DNA of 64,000 nucleotides from Phyto melanocephala (taxonomy: Eukaryota; Arthropoda; Insecta; Diptera; Rhinophoridae): contig OW799235.1 of the NCBI GenBank assembly GCA_941918925.1, positions 17,108,201-17,172,200 of the forward strand. The letters run 5' to 3'. The notes beneath the pieces are model-generated. The model made no database searches. It had not been told where the DNA came from and worked only from the letters and a program-made list of their open reading frames with translations. Position 1 is the first letter of the stretch; each line of letters opens with the position of its first letter. Of the stretch, positions 23,201-35,639 are shown piece by piece. Position numbers and translations under genes: made by a program.

Positions 23201-25284
23201 ATGATAGTCCATCTTCATTTATTTAGATACAAACAAAATTGCAGAATTAAGGTGCCTAAAAATCAAAGATTAGTTACTGAGTCTTTAAGCTTAAAAGAAA
23301 TTTATTCCAAATTGTTTCTACAAATAAAAAGAAAAAAATGAAACCCTTTTTTAAAAAAATTATTTTTTGAGGTATTAAGAAATTAGTTCAAAACCCTCTT
23401 TGAAATTGTTGTTTTTAACGTCAACATCTTTATAATAATCAACTTAACTGGTAATACGAACTCTGTAAATTTATAGTCACATCTGCGTATACCCACTTTT
23501 TGTCCGACAGTCTTTCTTTTATTCTTTCTTTGAAAACTTTCATTTCATTTGCGGTTTTTGCGGCATCTTATAAATTCCATTTTCTTTATGTCTATCTCTT
23601 TCACAAACCAGAAATCTCAATTTGCTATAGTATATACATACCTATACATACAAATATCCATTTTATACAAAAATGTCTTAATAATTGCATCATCTGCTCT
23701 TCACAATAACAAGAATCAATATAAAAAAATTTACAAGTTCATCAATATATTCATTATCTTTTTATATAACTGAGTGTGATAGCAAACATTTTATTAAGGA
23801 ATTTTAAATAGAACATAAATATTTTACATGCACATGAAAGTAAAAGAAATTTCAAGACACTTGAATTATTTAGCAGCAAAAGATTGTGGGATTTTGTTAA
23901 TTTTTAATGTTTTTAAATGTTAAGACGTAGCAAAATATTACTGAGCTGGATATGGCAAAGATTTCTTAGGATTTCTTTGTGTGCAAATGTTATGTAAAGC
24001 CCACCTAGTTACTGTAAGACATATTTTTTATAGAACCTTGGATAGATACCTTGGGTCTAGTAAGGACTCGTCCTAAGCTAGCGGTATCATGTTACTAAGG
24101 ATTACAGTCCTGTCTTTTGTTAAATTATTATGCCCTGAATTAAATTCAAAAATAGTTTATAAAACTGGTTTAAATAACGAAAATACTTCAATGGATCAAC
24201 AATATAAATTTTATTCTAGAAGTCAAAGTCGTTATCCTCTTTGCCTGCTTTAAACTTAAAAAAAATCGAATTTTCATTAACTTGCAACCAGTGGTAAGAG
24301 CACTTCATAATATTAGCGCAACTCACTCTTTGATGCAAACTACCCTTGCAAGTCGTACAGACCGTGCAAGTCTAGCAAACAATTCAACTTTTGCACGACT
24401 ACAAAAACAAATTATATTTAAGCGCAATTTGCATCACTTGAGCAAATGTGCACAGCGAAAAACCAGTGCAAAGTAATGTCACACAAATTTGCACAACAGA
24501 TACAGAATTTATTTACTTTCAGGATTTAAAATCTCCACAAATTCAATTTCATCCATGGCATTTTTACCAAAAAATGTTGATTTTATATTTTACCGTTGAT
24601 TTAGGCATTGTAATTTTTTTTTTAAATTGATTAACTTTATTTTCAGAAAATATTAAAACACATAATCTTACTTATAAATTTAAAAAAAGATTTGTTGTTT
24701 CTTACATGAAAAAATCAACTGTTGCACACGTTATATGTATATCTTATATTACCGCTCTTTAAAGTATAGAACATAGAGACATAATTAGATTTAAGATTTC
24801 CATTAAGTGATAACATGGCATTTAAAGTAAAATAAAAAAATATACAAAATAAACAATAACTTAAACGACTTAAATAGTTGCCATAGAAAGAGGAAACATA
24901 GCAAAAAAGAAGACAATATATCTACAACAACATATCAACAATCTTGTTGTTTCATTTCCTATTGTCTAACGAAAAATATGAAAAAGACGAGAAAGAGGTA
25001 AAAAGCAAAAAGAATTATAAAACGAATTACCAAGCAAAACAAAAATGTTTAAGGAGAAAATAAACCATAATTTTTGTTTCTTTGCAATAATGTAGTTTTG
25101 GTTATTTTTTTTTCGACCATAAATAATAAGTTTCTTTACAGAGTGATCTATTTGTAGTTTTGGTTATTTTTCAAAATATTTTAAAGCCTATTTTTTTTTA
25201 ATTTAAGTTATTACTTTCCCATAATCCAGTACATTTTTTTTGCGAGTATTCAGTATTCAAAAATAAAATAACAACATAAATTTT
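23201..25284. other. AT-rich stretch without recognisable gene
   Basis: ORFs at 23.5, 24.3 and 24.4 kb have no recognisable motif. The 24.28-24.48 kb part is less AT-rich and contains several GCAA/TTGC-rich words, but no element was identified. Confidence 0.4.
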
Positions 25285-26250
25285 TATCATATTAATACAT
25301 TTTGAGATCAAAACTATTTGACATCAGAAGTTCTTCTAAATTTTGAAATAAATAATCTTTCAAAGATTTTTTAAATATTAAAATTCTATTTATAATTTTT
25401 AAGTATTGAGGTAAGTTATTTAACTCACGACTACCCATATATTCAATTCTTTGTTTGGTTGTCTCCAACCTACACCTTGCTACTGACAAATTGCTGTTAT
25501 TCCTTGTATTGTGTGACTCTTGATTCCTAGTAAACTGAATCGTGTGATGACCAATATTGTGTACAGTTTTAAAGACATGTATCAAAATTTGCAATTTGTA
25601 AATACCAAAGACTGGCAAAACTGTTTTGAATTTATCCTTATATAATGATATTGTTGGTAACGTAATGGGAAGATTAGAAACAACTTTTAAGGCTTTATTT
25701 TGGCATCGTTGAAGTGATTTAAGCTCATTACATTGCTTCCATCCATATACGGCAGTTAAGTAATTCAAATGACTTTGAATAAGGGCATTGTATATCAAAT
25801 TTATTTTTAAACTTGAACAAAAGCCCGGCAAGCTGAGCAACTTTTGTTTTTATATGTTGCATGTGTTGGTTCCAAGACAAATTGCTCTGTAGACATACAC
25901 CCAAGTACTTTATGGAGTTGACATCGTAAATTTCACTACCATCAACATAAACACTAAAGTTTACGTTATTGTGGCAATACGGTTTAAATCGAATCAACTT
26001 CGTTTTATTTGCATTCAATATAATTTTATTAATTCTAGAATATTCCAAAATAAGAGCAGCATCTCGTTCCATATAAGCTTGTGCCACGGTTTCATGCATA
26101 TGTGGGTAAAACAGAAAAATGTCGTCAGCATAAATAAATAGCCTCCCATGTAATTAAAAGTTTTTTATATCATTAAGATAAATTGTAAAGAGTAAAGGCC
26201 CCAAAACACTGCCTTGCGGAACACCATGCTCGACAGGTTTGAACAAGCTC
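25285..26250 (-). pseudogene. CR1/L2-like LINE reverse transcriptase, 5'-truncated, one frameshift
   Basis: The 3' half of a non-LTR reverse transcriptase. Motifs in order on the minus strand are HGVPQGSVLGPLLFTIYLND (about 26170-26228), the catalytic YADD box (26121-26132), NANKTKLIRF (about 25980-26020) and IKYLGVCLQSNLSWNQH (about 25860-25915). A downstream thumb region follows with LIYNALIQSHLNYLTAVYGW and YMGSRELNNLPQYLKIINRI, ending at a stop at 25292. Only one frameshift, near 25.80-25.84 kb, and a few stops upstream interrupt it, so it is younger than the other LINE scraps here. The clade (CR1/L2-like) is judged from the C-terminal pattern only. Confidence 0.82.
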
Positions 26251-26399
26251 TTATCTATCTATCTATTACTATCAGGAAAAAATTTAGAGACTCTGTTGGA
26301 TTAGAAATTTAGTTTCAATATGCCCAACTGTAACTTATTTAAACTGGCCAACAGAAGTGATAAGACATAAACAGAATTGCTGTATTGTATGCCATTGCC

Positions 26400-26730
26400 A
26401 AGATGCAACCGCATACATATATGTTTTTTTATCTTTTACAGAGAGTGGAAAGATATACTTAGATTTATCACTCTGTGTGAAATTGCTAAAATATTTTTTA
26501 CCGACCCCATAAAGTATATACTTTCTGAAAGCTTATAACCGTATGACCCTCTGTGCCCGTTTATGTTCAAAACAGGTTTTTAAAGCCCCCAGACATTCCC
26601 GAAACCCGTGTGTTGTATCAAATAACAGGAGCAAAATATTCAGCGAAGATCGATTTTAAAAATCAACACAATTCCCCATAATTTTCTCAGAAACGAGCAA
26701 ATAAACACGACTGCCTCTGCTACTATTTCG
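26400..26730 (-). repeat. dispersed fly repeat (family A), minus-strand partial copy
   Basis: In reverse complement it contains the family body and tail: AAGTATATACTTTCTGAAAG on the plus strand at 26512-26531, the CCCCCAGACATTCCCG block and the ACACAATTCCCC block. The head is missing. Confidence 0.6.
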
Positions 26731-27084
26731 TTTTTGTTTTTACTACAAAAATTAACATTTTTCAGAATGATTTATCAACACGCTAGTAAACATATCTTGA
26801 TATGGTATGCTTCTAGATATATTTGTGAAAAATTTTTAACATGTCGGTTACTTACCGGCAAAGTTATAGGGAAAAATTATTTGGAAAAATATTTGTATGA
26901 TATAAAAAATATATAAAATTTTTAAAACTCCTCAGTAATTTTTGAACTTGTTATAGACACCAGGTAATCAGCCGTGATCTCTAAAATTATTTCTGAAAAA
27001 AGCTAACAAATTTGTTTGAAACTAACTGAGATATAAGCACCAAAATAAAACTGCTTTGATGTTTATCCTAAAATTTTCAAACTT
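26731..27084. other. spacer without recognisable feature
   Basis: The 26734-26916 ORF is AT-rich and motif-free. Nothing else was seen. Confidence 0.35.
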
Positions 27085-27690
27085 TAAAGGATCGTTTCAC
27101 TTTCTATACCACCGAGACAGTCAATATGGGCATTACATCAAAGGGCTTGACAGTTAACTATGAAAAAGTAAAAATGGCGTCCCAGGTTAAACGGGAAATA
27201 TATGAGCCAAATGTTATAGTTACTACGGCTTTGTGCCCTTTAACCCCCATAATATGGATAGCAAGTAAAAGGGCTTAACATTTAGAATACAGTAAACTAT
27301 TGAAAAAGTGTAAAATCAAAGATGGCTTCTAAAACAAAATGGCGATAAATTTTTTTTTTAACACCAACAATATGGGTATCAAATGAAAGGGTTTGACAAG
27401 TAGAATACAGTTAACTATGTAAAAATTCAAAATAAAATATGACGTCGAAGATAAAAGAGAAAATGTCGTATAATATGAAAGGGTTTGACAAGTAGAATAC
27501 AGTTAACTATGTAAAAATTCAAAATAAAATATGACGTCGAAGATAAAAGAGAAAATGTCGTATAATATGAAGTCCGTAAAATAGGCTAAGCTACGATGTG
27601 GTCATAACACCAATGTATAGAAAGGTGAGGAATCAGATTCGACATAGAAAAATATAGGACTCTTACTTGTTATAAAATACATTTACTTAA
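27085..27690 (-). repeat. dispersed repeat (family A head, different body)
   Basis: The right end carries the inverted head (GATTCGACATAG...ACTCTTACTTGT, about 27627-27670). The body contains several variants of a unit with 'ATGGGTATCAAATGAAAGGG' and 'AAAATGGCG' words. The same body occurs at 35640-36000. An exact 92-bp tandem duplication lies at 27383-27566. Confidence 0.6.
27383..27566. repeat. exact 92-bp tandem duplication
   Basis: 27383-27474 and 27475-27566 are identical over 92 bases, starting ATGAAAGGGTTTGACAAG and ending GTCGTATAAT. Lack of any difference in otherwise diverged repeat DNA means a recent duplication or an assembly artefact. Confidence 0.9.
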
Positions 27691-28734
27691 GTTAACTGTT
27701 TAATGACGAAGCAAAAATCACATTTTCCATCCCTGAACAATAAGAAGAAATCAAGGCTTATTCAGAAAATTTTTACATTACTCTTCTCGATTTGCTATCG
27801 ATATCAGAGCAGCTTAAACAGGTGCCTTATGTTTATCCTTAGAAAGTATAAAAAAATTAAACACAATTTCTAATTCACAATAAAGAATTACCCAATTTTT
27901 TATTCAAAGAAAATTTCAACAAAATTTTAGTAATAGAAAACATTTCAAAAAGTGCAAAAACTAAGAACATTTTTGTAACGTTTTCGTTATGATGATTTTT
28001 TTTTTTGCAAGTGCTTCTTTACCATCACCATCTTAATATTTGCTCTTAAAATTTTTGCTGCTGTAACTCTAGCTGCATCATGTTTGTGGCAATTATAAAT
28101 GTCGGGTTAACCATGTGCAGACATAAATAATCTTGAAACTCTACTACTACCACTAATACCAACAACACCACTACTAAGTATTTAACAGCAAGTGCTGCTA
28201 AGAAGAAATTATGTTGTCTGAACAAAGGTGTTAAGTATAGCAACTTGGGAGTTTCCCAATAACAAGACAGAAAAACTATAAAAAAAAACACCATCCAAGA
28301 AAACGTAGAAAATCCGTCAGAAGTGTCTGTTTGTCTGTCCCTCTCAAAAAAAACCCAGGTATAAAATATCTTTTAACACCATAGTTTGTGTTTCTTTTGC
28401 CACTCTTCTAGACAAGTTTTATTTTTCATTTTTCGTTCAAGATTTAAACGTGTCAGATGACAGATAATTTTATATGAAATGAAACGTAATGATGTAGTGT
28501 TGGTAGTTGTACAAGTAGTGGTGGCAAGGGTAAAGGTGCTGATTGTGTTGATGGTCCTTTAAGTAAAACATATAGTTGGTATGGGAGTTAAGCAAAATTC
28601 TCTGAAGAAAATAATTTATAATAGATTTTTTTTGTTTGCTGTTATTAAGGCGAGTTGTAAAATTTATTTATATATTTTTTTGTATCAAATAAAAAAACAA
28701 AATTAAATTGAGAATTTAACACTATCTATATATA
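27691..28734. other. spacer with hAT-type end motif
   Basis: CCATCCCTG at 27727-27735 matches hAT-like ends elsewhere in the window, and the ~130 bp after it resemble 41.80-41.96 kb. ORF 28046-28294 (minus) comes from a trinucleotide-like CTACTACTACC run and is not credible. Confidence 0.4.
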
Positions 28735-29353
28735 TAAAAGTGAAACTCTGTGTGTGTGTGTGTGTGTGTGTTAGCTATAGACTCCGAAACTGTAAAACCG
28801 ATCGGACTTAAACTTTGGCAAGTTGTTGTACACATACCAGGGAGTGTTTATGGGTGGAAAAAAGTGGGCGGTGCCACGCCCATAAAAATTAGTTATCAGT
28901 TTTAGCTGCTCGCACCTGACCGATTTTTCTGAAACTTTGCACACATATCGAGCTGTCATTACTAAATAATTTTGTGATAAGAAAAGTGGGCGGGGCCACG
29001 CCCCTAAAAAGTTTAATTTTTGAGGTACTTGCACTGGACCGATTTTTCTGAAACTTTGCACACATACTAAGCTCTCATAACCATATAATTTCGTGATTAG
29101 AAAAGTGGGCAGGGCCACGCCCATTAAAAAATAAGGTTATAATTTTGAGGTACTTGCACCAGACCGATTTTTTTGAAACTTTGCACACATATCGAGCTAT
29201 CATGACTAAATAATTTCGTGATTAGAAAAGTGGGCAATGCCACGCCCATAAAAAAATTATAATTTTTAGGTTTTTGCACTTGATATTCAATTAAAATTCA
29301 GAGTGCATTTCGATTTACTAAGGGGCGTAGCAACGCGCGCCGGGTTTGGCTAG
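28735..29353 (+). mobile_element. non-autonomous Helitron, copy 2
   Basis: It begins TCTATATATATAAAAGTG after A and ends GCAACGCGCGCCGGGTTTGG then CTAG before T, an intact Helitron terminus at an A|T site. The interior has a TG microsatellite (28747-28770) and four tandem blocks of about 125 bp with GTGGGCGGGGCCACGCCC cores and CCGATTTTTCTGAAACTTTG. The minus-strand ORF over 28771-29124 is a by-product of these blocks. Confidence 0.85.
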
Positions 29354-29659
29354 TTATTTATAAAAGGAAGAAGCTAGAAAAATATATCAATGAATTTTTA
29401 CAAAAAGTAAACATAACATTAGAATAAAAGTATGTGTGTATTAAATTGTGTGTATGTACATATACATATAGGCAAAATTCATCTATATATTTATATAGCA
29501 TTGAGAGATTATTATCTGCAAATATTTAGATAACTTTTTAATTTTAAAACATTTTAGAAAAATAATTTATTACACTTACAACGTAATCGATTTAGCATAT
29601 ATTTAAATTTTAATGACAAGCTAAGCTACCGTCATTATTATAACAAGTAAAGAAACGTG

Positions 29660-30075
29660 TGAGAGTTATATGTGATATTCTCCGAGAAAAGGGACTTAAG
29701 AGTAGACTCTGGTACCTAAGAGGGTGTAGAATAAGATGAAATGAGTTAGATTTCTGATATAAATTTATTTACCCCATAAAAACGTACAAAACGAATACTG
29801 GTTGCGGCTTAAGAATCAAGTATCGAGATCATAATAAACAGAGCAGCAACAATAGCAAAGGTATTGTCACATTATACGCGAAAAAAAATACGTCACCACA
29901 TAGACATGACGTCACCAAAGTCGGCACCTAATCAATCACAAACCATGCCAAATCTCACCTCCAAACTGAAGGTGTGCTCACAGTGATAATGCGCTATTTA
30001 ACTTTAAATGCTTTTTTCGCAAAACTTTATTTTCACACACTAGGTTCCTTTTTTTCGAAGAAGGTTACATATACA
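29660..30075. mobile_element. foldback-type element, second copy
   Basis: The left end ATATGTGATATTCTCCGAGA is mirrored at the right by CACACTAGGTTCC...CGAAGAAGGTTACATAT (about 30034-30073). These are the same ends as at 20.9-21.7 kb. Internal sequence (29725-29795) also matches that copy (GAAATGAGTTAGATTTCTGA in inverse). Confidence 0.6.
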
Positions 30076-30380
30076 AAACATTTCCTTAAAAATGCTTGAT
30101 ATAAAAAAAAAATAATGTATTTATAGTTTTTCTGACATTCAACACAAATATATTCTTAAATATTTCCAACAAGATAACATTATTAAGGGCTCTTTGGACT
30201 GTTGTTGGCTTCAACATATAGTCAAGCGGAAGTTTTTACTGCTTCAGATAAGAGCAACGACATTACATTTGAAATATTAATTGCGGCCAATATTATGAAG
30301 GCTGTAAAGAATTTTTCACAGTGAATACATACAACTCTGTAAACACACAGTAAATACAACAACAAACAAATTGTTATTTA

Positions 30381-30660
30381 TACCCACCACCATATTGTCA
30401 TTCCGTTTGTAACACATCGAAATATTCATTTTAGACCCCATAAATAATATATTTTCTAAGTTGTGGTTTCATTTTATGACGATCTAACTATATCCCTCCG
30501 TCTGTCTTTCTGTTGAAAGCACGATAGAACTGGAACCGAAAAAGTCAGGCGGCTCAAATTTTGCCAGAATATTTCTTATACACAAGGGTTGCTTGAAATT
30601 GAAAACGTTACTAAATCGGTATATTAGGAAGAGAGTTATAACTCGTAATGCAAGAGTAGG
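30381..30660 (-). repeat. dispersed repeat (family A-related), tail portion
   Basis: TATACCCACCACC is followed by TGTCATTCCGTTTGTAACAC, then CCCCATAAATAATATATTTT and CCGTCTGTCTTTCTGTTGAA. This is the inverse of the family tail, with a CACC-containing variant end. Confidence 0.5.
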
Positions 30661-30779
30661 TCAAAAAAACCATGTTCTTCCAACATCGATCAAAATGCAA
30701 TTGACGTAGAGCGGTGTGATTTCGAACGTATATTTCCTGAGAAAAAATATCTTTCCTTCAAAATTTTTGAAATTTATGC

Positions 30780-32410
30780 ATAGGTTAGGTTAAGTTGAAA
30801 AGGAGGGGTATAAAAGTTAAAACCCATGACAGGTATGCACTTATGCTAAGTTCGGCATAGTATCCATCGTAAAATTTTCGCGCCTAATATACCTAAACGC
30901 AGGACAATGACAGAGGAAATGTACCAAAGTCTCATCCTCTTCCTCGCATGCTCTACATGTTGTCTCCTCACATAATTTCATGCGAGCTAGATGGGTTCTC
31001 AACTCCGTATGACCTGTAATAACACTGGTTAGTTTCCTAAGTGTAGGTCTACTTAGTCTCAGAATCTCCTTTTATTTCCCTAGATTTGGGTCACCCCATA
31101 GTGTTCTTTTCACCTTACCGACATCAGTGCTTTGCCATTTTCAGACATGTTCCTCCATCGTCCAACGTTTAAGTTCATCCTTAAATCGTTTAATGGGTTT
31201 GGCGTTCTCCAAAGTTATAGTACTCAGAAGAGCTCCCATTTTAGATAATTTGTTGGCTTTCTCTTTTCCGATCAGCCCGTGATGGCTTGGTATCCATATT
31301 ATTTTCAGATGTTCACAATTTGCATATGAGTTTATCTCACTCTTGCATTGCAAAACGTTCCGTGATTCAACTTACTCCCTTCTCAATGTCTTAGTCACTG
31401 ATTGGCTATCCGTTAAGATACGAATCGGGGTTTCGCTATTCGTTTCCTTTATCCATTTAATTCCTTCCGTAATCGCCATGATCTCAGCCTGAAAAATAGT
31501 GTTGTGATCTGGTAGACGGAAGTATTTGCTTCTATTTCGGCTTATGTCCTATAAGCCCATTCCAGTTTGGTCACCAATCTTTGAACCGTCTGTATAAAGA
31601 TCGATTCCATGGGTGTTTCCCATCTTGATTTTCTCATCCCATTTTCCCTTTTCCGGTATTATGGTGATGCAGTTAGTATTCTCATATCTCATCGGGATTT
31701 TATCACACGTTAATTCCGTAATATTTCCCATCGGTATGATATCCGTTATTCTTTGGTATCTGGTCTTATGTTCTCTTATAAGCCACTCATCTATTGCCAT
31801 TAATCTTGTGGCAGCTAAGACCGCTTCATATTTTACCTGTATCTCAATTGGCCAAATGGATAATATATTCTCAATGGCCATTGTCGATGTGGTCCTCATG
31901 GCGCCGCAAATACTAATGCAGCACTGTCTCTGAATCTTTTGAATAGGTTTTATATTCACCTTCTTCTCTAAGGATGTCCACCACAATAACGAAGCGTACG
32001 TAATTGTAGGCCGCAGTACACTCGTATATAGCAAATGTGTCATTCTTGGGCTTAAGCCCCATTTTGAGCCAATCACTCTTCTGCAGAGGGCCCATATTCT
32101 TTGTGCTTTTTCCACTTTACATTCAATGTGGTCCTTCCAGGATAGTCTCCAATCAAGTACTATTCCTAGGTATTTGACCTTCTTATCAATCTTTATTGTC
32201 TTATTCCGAAAGATGGGATAGCTATGCACCGGTATCTTCCTCTTTCTCGTAAACAAACAGATTTCTGTCTTTTCCAGGTTGACATTGAGCCCTCGCTCCT
32301 TTGCCCAGGATATATTCAAAGCCTCCTTGCTCTCATACATAAAGAATTTGGATTCGTCCCCCTGATAAGTATCTACGTAACAGATAGATTTATGCATAAC
32401 AAAGGAGTTC
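30780..32410 (-). pseudogene. LOA/I-type LINE: reverse transcriptase C-part, RNase H and Cys-rich tail
   Basis: The first block (minus frame 32397-31549) starts in a worn catalytic box (CYVDTYQ for YADD), then ERGLNVNLEKTEICLFTRKR, KYLGIVLDWRLSWKDHIE and WGLSPRMTHLLYTSVLRPTI. It closes in the RNase H start LYTDGSKIGDQTGMG. After a frameshift come QAEIMAITEGIKWIKE and RILTDSQSV (further RNase H acidic residues), then IIWIPSHHGLIGKEKANKLS (31141-31353). Another frame shows the tail: VITGHTELRTHLARMKLCEE, TTCRACEEEDETLVHFLCHC, with a stop at 30841-30843. A 3' UTR ends AACCTAACCTAT near 30780. It is 5'-truncated and broken in several places. Confidence 0.85.
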
Positions 32411-33494
32411 TAGATCAAAATGTAAGAAAATGTATACCGCAGAGTATCTTTTGCGGTATATTTAAAACTAAAAAAGTAATGAAATTAACAGAATAAGAGG
32501 ATTCTGAAATTTTTCAATCATTTCTTTTTGATGTTTAACGCCCACTGTAACACCTACCTCCCATACATCGCTTTATCTAAATTCATATAATTTTTCTATG
32601 GACAAAAATTTTGGAAGACTAAAGGACTCTGTGTTGAAATATTTAAGTTGATCTTATCAGCAGAAACTAATTTGCTACGCCCTCTTTAACGTCCACTTCT
32701 CACATAATATAAATATAAAAACCCATAAAACAGAATTAGATATATGACGATGATTTATTAGGCCAATAAAGATAGTATAATTCCAAAAAATAAATGTGGA
32801 ATTATATCTAATTAATGCCTTATCTTAAATGCATATTATTTTCATATGCAAAAATATTTTTCAAGAAAAAACGAAGTCCGTAATGGGTCATCGGAGTTGA
32901 TTTCAAACATTAGTTACATAATTTTAAAAGTAGGAGACGACATGCTGATATTATTTTTTGACTACCTCTGGATACCAAATTATATTCTTTGGATTCCGTA
33001 AAAATACAATATTAATTAATAAAGCAGTCAGTATTATTATTTCTAGTGTAGAAATTCTTAATGTTTTATTGTAAGACTAAATTTAAGGAAATAAATTTAA
33101 AAAAAATAAAATTTACACAAAGAAAGTAAAACATATTCTAGTATAAAGGGATTAGTCCATAGCGAAAACTGTTAAAACAAAGTAATAAATTTTGTGCTAC
33201 AAAAGTACACGAAATTGGTGGTGGGTATAAAAGATCCGGTATAGCCGAATATACTGCTTTTACATGTTTTCGTTGTTTTAGACATTGGTTTTTTATAAAA
33301 GTTAATTATTCTTCTTTCTGGAAAATATAAAAACGAAAAATATTTAATTAACAAAAATACTTATTTTATAAATACCTTGCAAAACCAGCTACATGTTGTA
33401 ATAAACTTGCAGCACACTTAGAAAAATACACTCATGCTTAGTGGCAAAAAATTAGTGCATATTTGAAGTATTTGCATATGTACATATGTATATA
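32411..33494. other. spacer; repeat head fragment near 33.2 kb
   Basis: No gene. An inverted family-A head (GGTATAAAAGATCCGGTATA...CCGAATATACTGC) lies at 33225-33270. A small hairpin ATACCGC...GCGGTAT is at 32433-32458. Confidence 0.45.
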
Positions 33495-34257
33495 CAGTGC
33501 AACTTCGACAATCCGGACATACGCCAGTACGGTCACTCCAATAATCCGGACGCTTCTATATTTCGGACAATATAAAGTTTTTACCTCTACAATTTGAAGA
33601 AATTTTCTTATGCAAGAATAAATACATATTAAAAGTCGGGGGTTTCCCGTTGGGAGCTATGAATTTCAGTAATGACGTAACTGAAAAAGATATCAATGAT
33701 TGGGCAACTGGTGCAAATGAATTTTTATTGGATTTTTTCGATGAAGAAATAATACAACACGCTAAACGAAATGAATCGCCAGTGCTGCTTACGGACTCTG
33801 AAAACGATTTGGTAGTAATGGATGCAAAAACAAAGAACTCTAATGCTGCTGCAAAGAAATTATTTTTAGTTTGCGTTCAGTGGGCCGAGGAGAATAATTC
33901 GGATACGCAGGATATTCTATTGTTAAAGCGACTAAATAGAGCAATAATCACAAATCAACCAACTTAACAAAGTCAACACAAAATAAATTCGTTTTTTAAT
34001 AAATCATAGTAAGTATGTATAGATGTATTTTACATATGTATTTAGATTACATACATATGTATTTTAATAATTTAATATAATACATAATTAAATATAATAA
34101 TTTATGTTTTTTTAATAAATCATAGTACAATGCATGTATGTAGATACAATTAATATCACTTATATTATTTCAATATTTTCACCTACTGTAGTCCGGACAA
34201 CTCGTTTATCCGACCGACCCTAAATCTATATGTGTCCGGATTGTCGAAGTTGCACTG
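33495..34257 (+). mobile_element. pogo/Tigger-type DNA transposon, internally deleted (763 bp)
   Basis: Perfect 25-bp terminal inverted repeats begin CAGTGCAACTTCGACAATCC at 33495 and are mirrored exactly at 34233-34257. TA flanks both ends. CAGT-starting TIRs with an ATCCGGACA segment and TA duplication are typical of the pogo/Tigger group of Tc1/mariner. Autonomous members are about 2 kb or more; here only the 3' end of the transposase gene remains. Confidence 0.85.
33659..33967 (+). pseudogene. pogo/Tigger (jerky-like) transposase, C-terminal fragment with intact frame
   Basis: A 103-residue open frame (first ATG at 33659; the frame is open further upstream to the deletion junction) ends at a TAA at 33965-33967. 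It has the acidic, low-complexity C-terminal region of Tigger/jerky-like transposases: VTEKDINDWATGANEFLLDF, an EEII segment, then NAAAKKLFLVCVQWAEENNS and DTQDILLLKRLNRA. The last block is the family's usual ending. The CENP-B DNA-binding and DDE domains are gone. The frame is undamaged, suggesting a recent deletion derivative and not an old relic. Confidence 0.75.
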
Positions 34258-34911
34258 TACTACCAAGAGTAAGTTTCGCTAATGTAATTGAAATCATGGA
34301 AAGGTACCCTAGAATAGGCCTGATCAGAGACATTTAGAATTGTTTTTTTAAACATATTTGGGTCAGTAAACTCTTTCGACCAGCACTTTATAAATCCAAG
34401 CACAGCCAGCGCAATTCAAACGAGTAAAAATTTATAAATTACACATTTTAATTTCCTTACAATGACAGATACACGTAAGTATGTTCAATAAAATTTAGTT
34501 TAGGACATAAAAAAATTTCAAGGTCAGAGATGATTTTCGGTCTGTCTAGAGTATGAACGTTTAAGACATAATTCACGCTAGTATGAAATATACCAAAGAA
34601 ATACATTTATTTGCAATTAACAGCCCCATTAGGTTAAAATGACACCATGAACTAAAATCATCTGAATCCTTTTGCAGAAGGATGCAATTAGCGTGATGAT
34701 TACAACTAGGGACATTCGAAAATTTAAACAAATTTGGCAGATCATTAATAAATGGGAAAAACTGCCATGACTTCCGTACGGAATAACAGAAACAACAGAA
34801 ATTGGTTTAGAAGTAATATATGTGAATATTTGATACGTATTTTGTAGCCAAAGTATGGCCTGATTCAGTGCTATCATGGACGGATCAATATTGTTGACAA
34901 ATATAAGGGTA
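34258..34911. other. spacer without recognisable gene
   Basis: The minus-strand ORF at 34629-34928 lacks motifs and overlaps the next MITE. Nothing else is supported. Confidence 0.4.
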
Positions 34912-35638
34912 CACGCAAAAAAAAACATGATTACGTCATGATCACGATAGTCATATTATATTCTCTATACCAATATTTGGTTGCCGAAAACAAGTTAAAG
35001 TTAAATTTATTTTATTTCATCAAAGGTTTTCCCACGATAATCAAACGTTTATTTGAGTTTTATCATTTAAAGTTTACTTTTCGTATGAACTTCAATATGA
35101 TTGCCGTTTGAAAATACTATGATTTAATAAAATTGTTATGACAAAAATAACATTATATTCAAAAGCAATTAATATTACAAATAATCATTAAATAATAGGC
35201 GAAACAACAATATGATTAAAAAGCAATCAAGCAATGATTTTTTATAATAATATTATGATTTCAGCTGTTCTTCTTTTTGATGAATAAATTTTTATTATTT
35301 TAAAAGTCTGAGATGTCAAAAAAATGATCAAAAGTTTTGAAAAAATTAAAGAAATTGAATAAATAAACGAGAAATTTAAAAAATTATTGGTATAAAAATT
35401 GCAATTAAAATTACAATTAGTTTATTTAACTTAAAGCAAAATGCAATAATATGCCGTAAAAAAGCAAAGATTGTCAATTTTAACTATAGCCATATATATG
35501 GTTATTGCATGATACTTTAGTTAAACATTGATAATTGTTTAATTGGCAACCACTATGATTAAATGATAATCATACAATTCAATCATAGTATGTTGATATT
35601 AGTTTATGATTACCACAACCATGTTTTTTCTTTGCGGG
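34912..35638. mobile_element. MITE (CACGCAAAG family), copy 1, TA target duplication
   Basis: It begins CACGCAAAAAAAAACATGAT and ends ACCATGTTTTTTCTTTGCGGG, an inverted pair, with TA directly outside each end. The 727-bp interior aligns along its length with the copy at 53317-54050 (for example AATATTTGGTTG(C/T)CGAAAACAA and ATACAATTCAATCATAGTAT). No ORF; non-autonomous. Confidence 0.82.
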
Positions 35639-35639
35639 T

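Noticed and set aside
28046..28294. ORF with two hydrophobic segments
   Set aside because: Hydrophobicity derives from a CTACTACTACC-type run giving Val/Leu repeats. No homology or start/splice context.
28771..29124. 117-aa ORF with internal repeats
   Set aside because: Produced by the ~125-bp tandem blocks of the non-autonomous Helitron, read on the opposite strand. No protein motif.
31613..31933. Plus-strand 106-aa ORF
   Set aside because: Shadow of the LOA/I-type LINE reverse transcriptase encoded on the opposite strand.
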